DNA from: Diphasiastrum complanatum
Taxonomy: Eukaryota; Streptophyta; Lycopodiopsida; Lycopodiales; Lycopodiaceae
NCBI GenBank assembly: GCA_029204225.1
Contig: CM055095.1
Coordinates: 22,889,542 to 22,953,541, forward strand
Direction of reading: 5' to 3'
Length of the DNA: 64,000 bases
The position numbers were made by a program, and so were the translations under genes. The notes under the pieces were generated by a model. That model was not told the origin of the DNA, did not search any database, and saw only the letters and a program-made list of their open reading frames with translations. Shown here piece after piece: positions 47,931 to 58,208 of the stretch. Each line of letters starts with the position of its first letter. Within the stretch, counting starts at the first letter, position 1.

Positions 47931-49994
47931 TCATATGCGACTTGGATATAAAAACACACGGACTTTCCCTCCCTGCACAAAAAATGGCATCTGTTATATC
48001 TAGCACCAACACAATCGAACCTCCAAATACTTGGGCATCAAAATAGAAATGAAACTGCAAGAAAAATAAATCTGAATTGGAGATAATTGTCATGATTCGT
48101 ACCAAAGATGCCGGAGGTAAATTTGTCCGAAACCTCGCTCTGACAACTCCGCTTGCACCATGAGCTCGTACAACACGGCCCCAGATGCACCGGAATAATG
48201 TGCCATTCTTTTTAGTTTTTGCCTTGTAAACATATGCTATTCTCTTCCCCAGATACCAATTAACTTCCTCCTTGGTGTTAACCCCTTCAATCTGAAGTAG
48301 AGAGGTACTTGGATACTGATTTGACTTTGACCTATAAATTCAGATCACATGCGAACAAAAAGGAGTTCAATTTACAGCTGTTTACTCCCGTGAAGACCAT
48401 CCAAATCATGATAGATGATGAGAATTCAAAACATTTTGCAGGTCACTTGGATCGGAGAGATTTTGGGCCCTTCTATAAAGCTTTGATTACATTCAAGCCA
48501 CAGCACAGGAATTTTTCATTCTGATTTGCAACCTTTTCGAGAGTGACAACAGCAATCAAACATGTTCTCTGAGAGTCAATTCCTCCTAGTTAGGGAAGGC
48601 CTCACCAGGGATTAGTGAAGTCAAATTTCAATGTATAATCTCAAGCAGCTAAAAACGTAGCCATATATTTCAGCCAATGATCAAGATAAGATTCAAGAAG
48701 TAACCCTATTTGCAGATTGATCAATCCATTGTCATCAACAAATAAGGTGCAAATTGGTTTCAAATTGACCCTTTATGCAAATTTTGAGACTTAAGACTTT
48801 GATACGCATCCTCAGCCCAGAAACAAGTATAGTGTTAGATGACGATGAAGGCCTTTGCAAGATAAGTATCAAATATCTCAATCTCTATTTAGTTTTGTTC
48901 TATACACGACCTCCTCAAGTTACAAAGTTGTTGATCTCCCCAGGCAGTCTGCCTCAAACTCACCAATAGCAGCTAAATATACTCGTAGGAGTTCAAAAAC
49001 TGGTAAGTCATTACAACACCAAGCAAGCACCTACTAGCTTACGGATGTGCAGAAAGCCACCAGTTGAGAGATTAAAAAGCACACCATTATAGTTTCGGTT
49101 CCATTAAAAAACTTAGGTGGAGCAATAATGGAAATACCAAAGGCCTTCTAGTAACTGTTTGCCAGAAAAAAGTACCTTTTGTATCCCAGGATTGTTCCTC
49201 GTACATACAATCTGCACACACAACATAAGGACACCATGCAATTAGTCAGTACCAAGCTTGAAAGCCAAATGAAACTCAATGCATTACGTTAACCACCAAT
49301 CAGCTACAAAAGAGCAGCGTCTTATTGGTAGAAAAGTATATTAAAGCAAACTGTAATGAATCGAGGCAACAAAGCACACAACTGCAAATACAACTGTCTT
49401 TTCTTGTTGATTTTGCCACAAATCATAAACGCTAAAGCTCGCGGCCAGCAGAAATAAAAGATACAAATATGGATTAAATCCAACAAATCAAACAGAGCAT
49501 CATCGACTAAAATCTTGGCCCAACAATGTATGGGCGCCAGAAAAGTCAAGATTCATACTAATTTCTGCACATATCCCACAGAACAACTAACAAATAAGCA
49601 TATCTTTATTTCAGTGAGAAGCTACTTAAAGAAAATTAGCACTGTTCAGCAAGTCTAAACTATCACAGTACTGTTCTAAACTATCACATATTATCAGAAC
49701 ATCAATCGAGGTTTCAGATCCAATAACTGCTGCAGAAAATATGCCAGACTCTACGGCTACCTCAATCATCCATCACTTACACCTTCTGCAAAAATAACTT
49801 GAGGTTAACAGATTGAAAACAATCCCGTGAAGCTGACAGAGATGAATATAGCCATGCCCGCCATAAACTTCAAAAAAAAATCCCTAGGGTTTGATATTTC
49901 AGATGATTGGAGTACAAGAAATGGTTGGAAAAAACGAGAGAAGGAAAGGTGGCGGTGGAGACAACCTGACGCGCTCTCCTTTGGCTTCCGGCAT
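47931..49994 (-). CDS. RPL35A: 60S ribosomal protein eL33 (L35a), four exons, complete
   Basis: Coding exons on the minus strand: 49,966-49,994 ([10 protein letters not shown]), 49,176-49,211 ([12 protein letters not shown]), 48,103-48,331 ([20 protein letters not shown] to RTNLPPASL) and 47,931-47,972 ([13 protein letters not shown], stop). The three introns (754, 844 and 130 bases) have GT-AG ends and the frame closes exactly: 336 coding bases, 111 aa, against about 112 in flowering plants. Family signatures [20 protein letters not shown] and [11 protein letters not shown] are intact. The protein is a structural part of the large cytosolic ribosomal subunit. Differences from usual plant sequences include a Met-Pro-Glu start and PSRI in place of the common PSNI end. 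The gene looks functional. Its first intron carries a telo-box-like tagggttt at 49,885. Confidence 0.97.
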
Positions 49995-50103
49995 GTTGAC
50001 GATCTTGCTGCCTCCACAGCCGCTCTCAGATTAGCGCGAGGGTTTTCGGCCGCTCTTCTTCTGCCCTTGCTTCTTCTTCTTCTTCTTCTTCTTCTTTTGT
50101 TGC

Positions 50104-50421
50104 AACCCTAGAAAAATAAAAGAGAGAGAGAGAGAGTGTAGCTTAGCCCTAAAATCCTGTTAACAGCCTCTTGATAAAAGCCTTGTTCACATGGAGGTAA
50201 TGACTCCCTTGCAATAAATTATTCACCACATCTGAGTTGTTAACCACCTCGAAATCTCGCATATGCATACGCCCGTATAGTAAGTGGGCTTTCCAAACCT
50301 TGTTTACATGGGTTCAGTACAATTATTTACAGTCTTAGCCACTTGTTGTTTACCCGAATGCACCATTGGCTTGCACTTCTTCAAATGCTAACCTATGTAA
50401 AAATGTCCATGTTTAGGGTTT
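50104..50421 (-). promoter_or_regulatory. RPL35A promoter and 5' UTR elements
   Basis: Upstream of the RPL35A ATG lie, on its coding strand, a GAA-rich leader (complement of 50,063-50,098), CTAGGGTT at 50,104-50,111, a CT run (complement of 50,122-50,136), a site II-like motif (TGGGCT on plus, 50,285-50,290) and a perfect telo-box (AAACCCTAAA, complement 50,412-50,421). Telo-boxes and site II motifs are typical of plant ribosomal protein promoters. The transcription start was not fixed. Confidence 0.6.
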
Positions 50422-50651
50422 CGACAATGTGCGAGTAAATTGCGAGTTTCATTCTACTCATGATTCGATTACATAGCACATGGCGTGCCATGTAATATTA
50501 ACTGCATTTGCATTATGTCTCTAACTACAAAAAGATACTAACTAGATGCAAAGATTTCAATAAATTTCAATGTAAACAAACACGTCAGTTGTGAGGACCT
50601 CAATGTCAGACAACTTTGGAAGTGACGTTGGTTCTCTTTACTTTGTACTAC

Positions 50652-50787
50652 TAATAATTTTCTCAATGTCTCTTGATAGGTGTCATGAAAATTTCTCTCA
50701 CATCTTCCTTCCATGGTACTAATGATTTTTTGAATGTTTCTTGATATGTGTCATGAAAATTTCTGGCACATCTTCCTTCCATGGAAT
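50652..50787 (+). repeat. 68-bp tandem duplication
   Basis: Two units beginning taat(a/g)attttt and ending catcttccttccatgg stand 68 bases apart and differ at about ten positions. No coding sense; older than the 45.3-kb duplication. Confidence 0.85.
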
Positions 50788-51130
50788 TGTGTCCACTTTC
50801 AATTTTTTCTTCATTTTTTAATTTTTTTCTTTCATTTTTTCATAGCACGAGTCACTGTATGATGTGAATCATTCACAACCATTCAAGTTTCTCATGCAAA
50901 CAAATTATATAGCCTATGTTATAATGCAAGTTTCAAACTGTGTAGTCTATGTGGCAATTCAGGTATCAACCCATCATTGTCGGGAATAATATCCACATTT
51001 ATGGTATTACATCGTATTTTTGTGGATATATTACAGGTTTGATAGGTTGAAAAAATCAATTTATAGAACAGATATTTTGACACGTTTGAGAACCAAATTT
51101 TAAGTAAAAATTTATTTCAAAATATTTTCT

Positions 51131-51157
51131 GCAGCCTCCAAACATAGCACACCGACG
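51131..51157 (+). repeat. Terminal-type inverted repeat, left copy
   Basis: gcagcctccaaacatagcac followed by accgacg is the near reverse complement of 53,904-53,930. It abuts the plus-strand integrase C-terminal half. A direct relative of the next bases (gtgctaagtgaaattgctag) occurs near 53,880. These look like the ends of one DNA transposon or MITE family. Confidence 0.55.
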
Positions 51158-51169
51158 TGCTAAGTGAAA

Positions 51170-51820
51170 TTGCTAGAAAAAAAACATGAAGCAAAGTCAA
51201 ACAGATCAGAACTGATTGTGGCGGAGAGTACATCTCGAATCGCTTTGCTGACTTCTGCAACATGCATGGAATCCTTCATACAAGGACTGCTTCCTACACA
51301 CCGCAACACAACAGTATTGCTGAAAGAAAAAATAGGACCCTCATGGAAGCTGCAAGGTGTATGATGGTCTATTCGAAAGCACCAAGAGTGCAATGGGCTG
51401 AAGCAGTAGCTACAGCCGCCTACATCCAGAACAGGATCGGCAAATCCGATGTTCCTTACACGACACCACACGAACTATGGTGGGGTAGAAAGCCCAATCT
51501 GACGCACGTTCGGATCTTTGGCTGTGTCGCTTACACACGTTTTCTAGATAAGCTTCGAAAGAAGCTCGATGAGAAAGTCGAACAAGGATACCTCGTCGGG
51601 TATGACAATCATTCGTCATACTACAGGATCTACATGCTAGTGACCAACCAAGTGAAAACCGTCAGAGAGGTCAAGTTTGATGAAACCAGAACAATGGCCA
51701 ATGATGATTCTGTCAGCTACGAAGTCTTAGGAAAGCAATACTACGACCTGCCGACCATGACAGAGGGAGCAAACCCCAAACATTCAGACGAAGATGTTCG
51801 GATCCCAATAATTAGAATAT
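51170..51820 (+). pseudogene. Copia family D integrase, C-terminal half
   Basis: A frame change occurs early. The core tail reads TASYTPQHNSIAERKNRTLM, then AEAVATAAYIQNRIGKSD, GRKPNLTHVRIFGCVAYT and GYLVGYDNHSSYYRIY, followed by an acidic linker. The first ~30 residues (a decayed RTD-GGEY block near 51,205-51,240) are in a different frame. At about 51,815 the text jumps directly into RNase H, so the whole RT is deleted. The missing N-terminal half of an integrase of this type lies at 53.9-54.2 kb in the opposite orientation. Confidence 0.88.
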
Positions 51821-52189
51821 GTCGCAGCCGCCAAGATGGCCAATGAGATCACATGGCTCAGACAGTTCCTCGACGGACTGGGTGAAACCACCAACGAGCC
51901 TCTAATTATGCAAATGGATAATACATCTACCATACACTTGATGAAGGATCCCGTGTTTCATTCAAGGACAAAACACATTGCAATCAAATATCATTTGATA
52001 AGGGACCTAGTCGAGAGGAACGAATTGAAAACCACCTTCATTGGAACGAAGCAGATGGTAGCCAACATCTTTATTAAGCCCTTAGACAAGGGGATGTTCG
52101 AAAGGCAGAGGATGAGTGTGGGAATCGTAAAGCTACCACGCTTTGAGAGAGAGCTGAAGAAACTTAATGTTTCTAGCGACAAAGCTTGA
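51821..52189 (+). pseudogene. Copia family D RNase H
   Basis: Reads KMANEITWLRQFLDGLGETT, IMQMDNTSTIHLMKDPVFHS, RTKHIAIKYHLIRDLVE and MVANIFIKPLDKGMFERQR, ending at a stop at 52,189. Only the second half of RNase H is present. It is joined to integrase by a deletion that removed RT and the first RNase H half. Confidence 0.87.
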
Positions 52190-52536
52190 TAGCTTTCGAG
52201 TTTGTGTCTGCATAAATGCATGGAAAGGACCAACAGGTCTTTGTATCTGCAGAATTACAAAGGAACTACCCACAGGCAGAATCCACCCCAGACAATAATT
52301 GCCTACGTAACGGTTTCAATGAAGGCCAAGACCCAAAGACTCGAAGGTCAAACGAACGAAGACTCGAAGGTGAAGATGCGAAATTCGATGACCGAAGGAC
52401 CTCGAAGGAGAAGCCGAAGGCCGAAAGAAGACACGAGGCCATGAAGCCTGAAACACCCAAAGACCAAAAAATGGCGGATCTTCACGTTCCAAGTACAAAG
52501 AAGACCAAGGAGAACCACCTACACAGAACGACAAAC

Positions 52537-53069
52537 TGAGTGCCGTTAGAATGTGCTTAACCAGTCGTTCTTGTTATCAATGATTAGACTAAACCATTTT
52601 TCTCAATTCATATATAAACAGAATGAACACGAGAGAATCGGTTGAACATCAATGTTAGCTAGGCATAGAATTGCCAATTGATGTCCAAGAGTTCTCTAGT
52701 AAGCGAGATTGTCTAATATAATTCGTGAGAGACATAGTATCTCTTGCACCGACGCGCTAGGTGGGTTTGTCACATAGCGCTCAAGAAAAGATATTGATAA
52801 TACAGTAGCTGTAATGCACATGTTTTTCTTTATCTTGAATGATATCGAATGTTTTGATGCCTGATCCTTGTCAATACATGTTCAGCTGTTTATTCTTATT
52901 ATGCACACTAGCTCACTCTTGTTGAATGCTTAAACACATTAAAAATGTAGGTCAGCAGTGTCTGTCTACACTCTAGAAGATTGTAGATATGATCTAGAAA
53001 CAATAGCCGCCAGTCAGAATCGAATTCTATCCAAGTACAGTGAACCCGTTGTTCGTGCTAAGATACACA
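52537..53069 (+). repeat. Copia family D LTR (left end tentative)
   Basis: Right end is set by ACA before TCAG and a primer binding site. The left end is estimated at TGAGTGCCGTTAGAATGTGC, after a purine-rich stretch (52,330-52,480) with repeated cgaagg words. It shares the gcaccgacgcgct segment with the LTR ending at 663. An LTR that follows RNase H and is itself followed by a primer site means LTR-to-LTR tandem structure. Confidence 0.55.
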
Positions 53070-53073
53070 TCAG

Positions 53074-53085
53074 TTGTATCAGAGC
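53074..53085 (+). other. Primer binding site, tRNA-iMet type, one mismatch
   Basis: TTGTATCAGAGC differs from the canonical TGGTATCAGAGC at one base and sits four bases after the LTR end, as at 668. No gag follows; the sequence to 53,590 has no recognisable domain. Confidence 0.7.
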
Positions 53086-53903
53086 AATCGAGGTTCGGAG
53101 AGAAGAGAGCGCGAACGTGAATCCCTTTCAGTTTCGTTTCGTGCGACAATCGCCATCCTCGACTTCTCTTCTTTTCCTTCAACAATTTGGCCATCCTTGG
53201 GCCAAACTGAGCTTTGAAAAGTGCTACATAGAGCCAATAGAAATAGTGTCGACATAGAGCAATTGAAGTTCCTTTACTATTTCAGTGAGTAGAATGCGGG
53301 TGACCCAATGATAGGCTACATTCACCATTTTAGTGTTGTGGGGCCCAATTGGAAGCAATTTTTGGTTGGGTTTTTCTGCAACAGGGTAGTACGATGAGGC
53401 ATTATTGTAGTATGAGTAGAATGGACTACTTCTTGATGAAGATGGAGCCAATTAAAGTAGTAATTGTGGAGTTAAGACAAATGGAGGCAAAATATATGAG
53501 AGAAAGTTAGTAGGAGCTACGAAATTGCAATTTAATGTTGGTGACAATTTTGAGGAGGCAAGTAATTATAGTGGGAGCAAGACATAATATGCCAGTTGTG
53601 AGTGAAAAATTCTCACAATTAGGTTCAACTTTTGAACTTTGAACTAACCGGGACTTGACATTTTGTGAGAAAATTTTTTTCGAGTTTTGCGAGTTTCTTT
53701 CTTAATTTGATTCATAAAAACATATCACATGGTGTACTACATTTTTTATGCCACTACTTGAATGTTTATTATTAATGATTTGTGGTTTTATACATGGTTA
53801 AAATTCCCATAACTAAGAAAATTTTGAGGTTAAATTTTTTTTTGGCCACCTTGGTGGGCCAGCGTGCATAGTGAAATAGCCCGAAAAAAACAAAAAAAAT
53901 TAC

Positions 53904-53930
53904 CATCGGCGTGCTATATTTGAAGGCTGC
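53904..53930 (-). repeat. Terminal-type inverted repeat, right copy
   Basis: atcggcgtgctatatttgaa followed by ggctgc is the near reverse complement of 51,131-51,157. It abuts the minus-strand integrase N-terminal fragment. Confidence 0.55.
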
Positions 53931-54225
53931 AACCAGTTCATGTATTCTATGAAGCAGACTGTTGCGAACTTGCTATAGTCATCAATGAAGGTGATATAGT
54001 ACTTTGAGCTTCATACAGAGATCAAGTCGAAGGGTTCACAGATGTCTGAATGTACCAACTCCAAAAGCTTTGTTGTTCTGAAGGAGTCCATATTGAAGGG
54101 AGTACGGGACATCTTCCCCTTCATGCACGCATCAAAGGATGTCACGTTGGTTGCACTCCTAATGCTTAATCCTGTGATCGCTCCATGCTGGCTTGTCTGA
54201 TACAAGGCCATTGGGTTCATGTTGT
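53931..54225 (-). pseudogene. Copia integrase, N-terminal half (minus)
   Basis: Minus strand: pre-integrase tail (MALYQTSQHGAITGLSIRSA), the zinc-side CMKGKMSRTPF, LLELVHSDICEPFD with the first catalytic Asp, a stop, then KYYITFIDDYSKFATVCFIE. It ends at 53,931 exactly at the inverted-repeat end. It is the complementary half of the integrase at 51.2 kb. Confidence 0.82.
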
Positions 54226-55238
54226 GAATATTATTAAAATATTATTTTCCTATCTCGAGTTTGGGGCCATGTCCATGGTTATTTCCACTAAATTTCATGT
54301 TGTACGTAAAAGGTATGTGAATTGAACACATAACCTTCTAGTATAGGTCGGATTTGAGTTAGGTAGATTCAATTTTGATGACATGCAGAAGTTTAGATAG
54401 CATGCAATGCCATACTGTATGCATGCAAGCCACATGCAATCAGTGCATGCAACATGCAAAGTGGTTTCTGTGACCTAAACATGTCTAGGTAGTTTTATGA
54501 GTGCAACATCCATGCATGCAGTTACACATGTGGATCTCTGGTAGGTGAATTAGTTCAGTTAAGTGGACTTTCCATGCAACTCCACTGTAGGAATTCGAGT
54601 CTCTCTCATGTAGGGAAAGCTTGGCATGTTTTGCCATATTGTGAATAATGAGATTTTGGTGTTTTGGACTCATTCTCTCTCTACCCGAGTTTTCCGTCAT
54701 TGATTTTCTCTCTACCCGAGAGCAGGCTGTTTTTCCCATACTAAGCACTTAGAATTATTTCTGACATTCAATTCTCATAGTGAGAAGTTATATTTTTTTC
54801 ATCAGATGTATGCCATTGTGCTCTTGTCATAGATTTTTCAAGTATACTGTTCTCTGATCAATCTTGTGCAATCACAACACCTCAGTAAGATCCTGTAGGG
54901 TGTGTGGTGAAGTTTAACTTAGAATTTGCTTTGCACAGGAACATAGATCATGCTACACAGTAACACAGACAGAAAACACTCTCCACAGCAAGCTCACATA
55001 GCAACTGTATTTCTCAAACTGAAATTACACTGTACATATAGTTGTTCACTCAGGCAACCCATGCATGACCCAGGTTATCGTTGACAGGACGCATGTCCCG
55101 TCGACTTGCCTCGTGGCGAGGCCAACTGATCCTTATCCACTGAAAGGACCCACAGTACAGTAACACAGTGATTCTACTTTAATTCTAACTCTCTCCCTTA
55201 AAGTAGAGTCTACTTTTTATACAGTCATATACATACCT
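54226..55238 (-). repeat. LTR-like sequence downstream of minus-strand copia
   Basis: This follows the RNase H stop of the 55.2-57.7 kb element. A polypurine stretch (AAGGGAGAGAG, complement of about 55,189-55,199) marks the probable LTR start. The segment 54,660-54,760 has ctctctctacccgag words shared with the insertion at 29.9-30.7 kb. A cluster of ATGCATGC-like words lies at 54,390-54,530. The LTR end was not fixed. Confidence 0.45.
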
Positions 55239-55729
55239 TTAAAGTCTACAAACTTTAAGTACAAAAAGCTTTGATCTAAACTTATCAAACTTTTCTCCAG
55301 CAAGTGGCTTAGTGAAAATATCAGCTAGTTGTTCTTCTATGCTAAAATGAACAACATGAATTTCACGACTCAGCAGCCTCTCACGTATAAAGTGATACTG
55401 AATCTCAATGTGTTTAGTTCTCACATGGAACACTGGATTCTTTGCTAGCTGAATGCCACTCTGACTGTCGCTATGTGAAGTCGTGGGATTTTTCTGCTTC
55501 ATGCCAACTTCTTCCATTGTCTCAACCATATAGCTTCCTGTGCTGCAAGATATATGACATAAGCACTTGTAGATTTTTTATCTGCTCTATCACTTGCAAA
55601 ATCCGAGTCAGAGTAACCAATAATAGAAAGATCTTCACTTTTATACAATAAACCATAATCAAAAGTTGAAGATATATATCTAAGCACTCTCTTGGCCATT
55701 TTCCAATAATAAATAGTAGGATTTTGCAT
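55239..55729 (-). pseudogene. Copia family E RNase H
   Basis: Minus strand: NPTIYYWKMAKRVLRYISST, YSDSDFASDRADKKSTSAYV, then a deletion and frame change into SQSGIQLAKNPVFHVRTKHI, FIRERLLSREIHVVHFS and LADIFTKPLAGEKF, stop at 55,239. The central block with the copia KKQ-SSSEAEY segment is shortened. Confidence 0.88.
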
Positions 55730-55732
55730 AGC

Positions 55733-56413
55733 CTAGCTCAACTTATGAACTCTAAAGCTTATGTCAGGTCTAGTTATTGTGAGCCAAATTAAGGAGCCTA
55801 TAAGACTCCTAAAAAGTGTGATGTCCTCAAAGGATCTTTCATCACCTTTGTTAGGGTCTTTTACATTTTGCTCCATAGGAGTTTCTATGCTCTTACAATC
55901 TAACATATTGAACTTTTTTAACATTGAAAGAGCATACTTGGATTGACATACAAAAGCTTTATCTTTAAGAAAGTCAATCTCTAATCCTAGAATGTAGTGA
56001 ATTTTTTCAAGATCTTGCATCGTGAACTCTTTTCCAAGTGCAATCTTGATTTCCTCAACTAACTTGATACAACTTCTTGTTAGAATGATATCATCAACAT
56101 AAATAAGAAGGATGACAATATCTTTATAAAAAAACTTGACATATAAGAAAGGATCATAGTTACTAAGATTAAATCCTAGTGACTCAAGAAAGGTGCTAAG
56201 TCGAGAATACCATGACCTTGGAGCTTGCTTTAGTCCATATAAACTTTTGAAGAGCAAGCAAACTTTGTCTTTGTCATGGATGAACCCAATAGGCTGATCC
56301 ATATAAATCTCTTCTTCTAGATATCCATTTAAAAATGCATTGGAAACATCTAATTGAAGAACTTGCCAATTGAAAAAACAAGCAACAAAAATTATGATTC
56401 TAATTGATACCAT
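55733..56413 (-). pseudogene. Copia family E reverse transcriptase, long open frame
   Basis: An unbroken 226-residue frame with QLDVSNAFLNGYLEEEIYMD, LYGLKQAPRSWYSRLSTFLE, the intact catalytic IYVDDIILTRSCIK and the exit block (YALSMLKKFNMLDCKSIETP, then SLIGSLIWLTITRPDISF). This is the best preserved RT in the window. It is in a different frame from the RT entry block upstream (56,420-56,620) and the RNase H downstream, so the element is dead but probably not very old. Confidence 0.92.
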
Positions 56414-56419
56414 CTTTGT

Positions 56420-57076
56420 AATTGGAGCAAAAGTCTCCTCATAATCAAGTCCATAAACTTGAGCAAAACCTTTAGCACAAAGTCTAGCCTTGTACTTGTT
56501 GATTGTGCCATCTTGATTATACTTGACTCAAAAAACCCACTTGCAACCAATGGTGTGCTTGTTGGATGGAAGATCCACAAGCTCCCATGTCTTGTTGGCC
56601 ATCAAAGCATCATATTCCTCCATGGCAAGGTCCCATTCCTTTGAGTTGAGTGCATCATATACATCCTTTCTCATGAGAATTAAAATAAGCACAATTAGTG
56701 GAGTTGATTTCCACTTGGTTGCCTCTATCTTCATAGGTAAGCCTCCTAGGCTCGGATCTTTCTCTTTGAGATCTCCTTGGTGAAAAGATTCGAGGTTACT
56801 CCTCCTCAATTCTTGGCCCCATCTCTCCATGATAGTCTTCAAGGGTGATGATTGGAGTATCTTTGTGAGAATCTTTGAACTCGGCCTCCTCAAGAATGTA
56901 TTTTTGATCCTCATGGAATATAACATCCCTACTCTCAATTGTAGTTGAGGTAGAGGGAACATAGATTCTGTAAGCTTTCTTCTTGGATGCATATCCAACC
57001 ATGATCCCTTTAATAGAATTAGGATCATCTCTTTTCCTTGTTTCCAAGGGCACATGAACAAAGCAAGCACAACCAA
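56420..57076 (-). pseudogene. Copia family E integrase tail to RT entry
   Basis: Minus strand: the integrase end GIMVGYASKKKAYRIYVPST, an acidic linker, then RT entry text LNSKEWDLAMEEYDALMANK and TWELVDLPSNKHTIGCKWVF, with a stop just before KYNQDGTINKYKARL-like sequence. Two overlapping frames (56,528-57,076 and 56,796-57,053) show a frameshift in the linker. Confidence 0.85.
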
Positions 57077-57091
57077 AAACTCTAAGGTGAT

Positions 57092-57690
57092 CTACCTTAA
57101 TTTCTTCTTAAATAAAACCTCAAAAGGTGATTTTACGGCAAGTGCATTGTGAGGTAATCTATTGCACAAATAGTTTGAACAATTTATAGCTTCACCCCAA
57201 TATTCAATAGGCAAAGAAGCTTCAACTCGAATTGCTTTAGCACATTCACATAAAGATCTGTTTTTCCTCTCAGCAACTCCATTTTGAGATGGAGAATAAG
57301 CACAAGAAAACTCTTTCTTTATTCCTTCACCTTCACAATGTTCATGAAACTTGTTGGAGATGTATTCACCTCCTCCATCACATCTTAATATTTTGGAGCA
57401 TCGAATCCCACGAATCCGGAACTTTGTAAGAAAATTGTTTCTCAACATAAGCTTTGAAGATTAGGAAGTGATCAAAAACCATAGCCTTTGAAGAAAGTAG
57501 ATACAACCAAGTATATCTAGTAAAGTCATCAATAAAGGTGACAAAACATGTTGCACCATCAATACTTTTAGAAGAGGAAAAATGTGCATCCGAGTGTATA
57601 AGCTCCAAAGGATAACTAGTCTTTATAAAATACCTCTGATATGGCTTTTTGTGTGATTTTGCAATAGCACAGGCGTCACAAGGCTTGACA
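57092..57690 (-). pseudogene. Copia family E integrase core
   Basis: Minus strand: a Cys pair (CDACAIAKSHKKPY) near 57,665, MELIHSDAHFSSSKSIDGAT and VTFIDDFTRYTWLYLLSSKA (first Asp). After a frame change come ILRCDGGGEYISNKFHEHCE (the block normally holding the second Asp, with Asn replaced by Gly) and FSCAYSPSQNGVAERKNRSL. The N-terminus ends at 57,690, where a family A LTR fragment begins. Confidence 0.88.
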
Positions 57691-57692
57691 GT

Positions 57693-57770
57693 AGCTGGTT
57701 TTGTACGGACAGCAACAATACATAATCATTTTGTAGATTGGATCTTTTGTAGATCAAAACACTAAATAGG
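57693..57770 (+). repeat. Copia family A LTR remnant
   Basis: gctggttttgtacggacagc and acataatcattt match the LTR at 60,584-60,620. An internal deletion then joins this to gtagattggatctt, which resembles the LTR near 60,733. It is the shortened 5' LTR of the element that follows. The end and primer site are obscured. Confidence 0.7.
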
Positions 57771-57889
57771 TCAGTATACTTGTTCAATTCCATTTTTTGA
57801 ATTCACATGCTGGATTTGGCCGATTTTTGGATCATTGGTTCAGCCTAAGTGGTGGCTTATAGATTGCATATCAAATTTTCAGCATTTGC

Positions 57890-58208
57890 ATGTAGATTTG
57901 GAATAGTCAATTTTTTGTGATTTTGTCAAAACCCTAATTTTGACTGGATCTCTAGATAGTGAGGTTGCTGGACTTCATTTGAGTGTGTTTCAATCTTAGG
58001 AAGTGGCAAAAGTCGTTAGATTGACGATAGATCATAGGTTGATCAAGATTCCATGATTCTATGTGTTGATTTGCTTGGATAAGTGCTAGAAGAGAATTTG
58101 TGAGATAGTTTCAAATCTTGGTGATTTCTTTTGAAAGCATTTGTTGTTGTTCAAAGGAGTGCTTTGTGAATTGAAGCAGGTTGAAAGAGAAGATCAGGTC
58201 ATTGCTAC
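57890..58208 (+). other. Copia family A leader
   Basis: Nearly identical to 20,605-20,927. It leads directly to the gag ATG at 58,209. No coding sense. Confidence 0.75.

Noticed and set aside
47767-48105. 112-residue minus-strand open frame at RPL35A
   Set aside because: It runs through intron 3, exon 4 in the wrong frame and the 3' flank. The spliced eL33 model explains the locus fully.
49827-50111. Plus-strand 94-residue frame
   Set aside because: Antisense shadow of RPL35A exon 1 and its GAA-rich leader.
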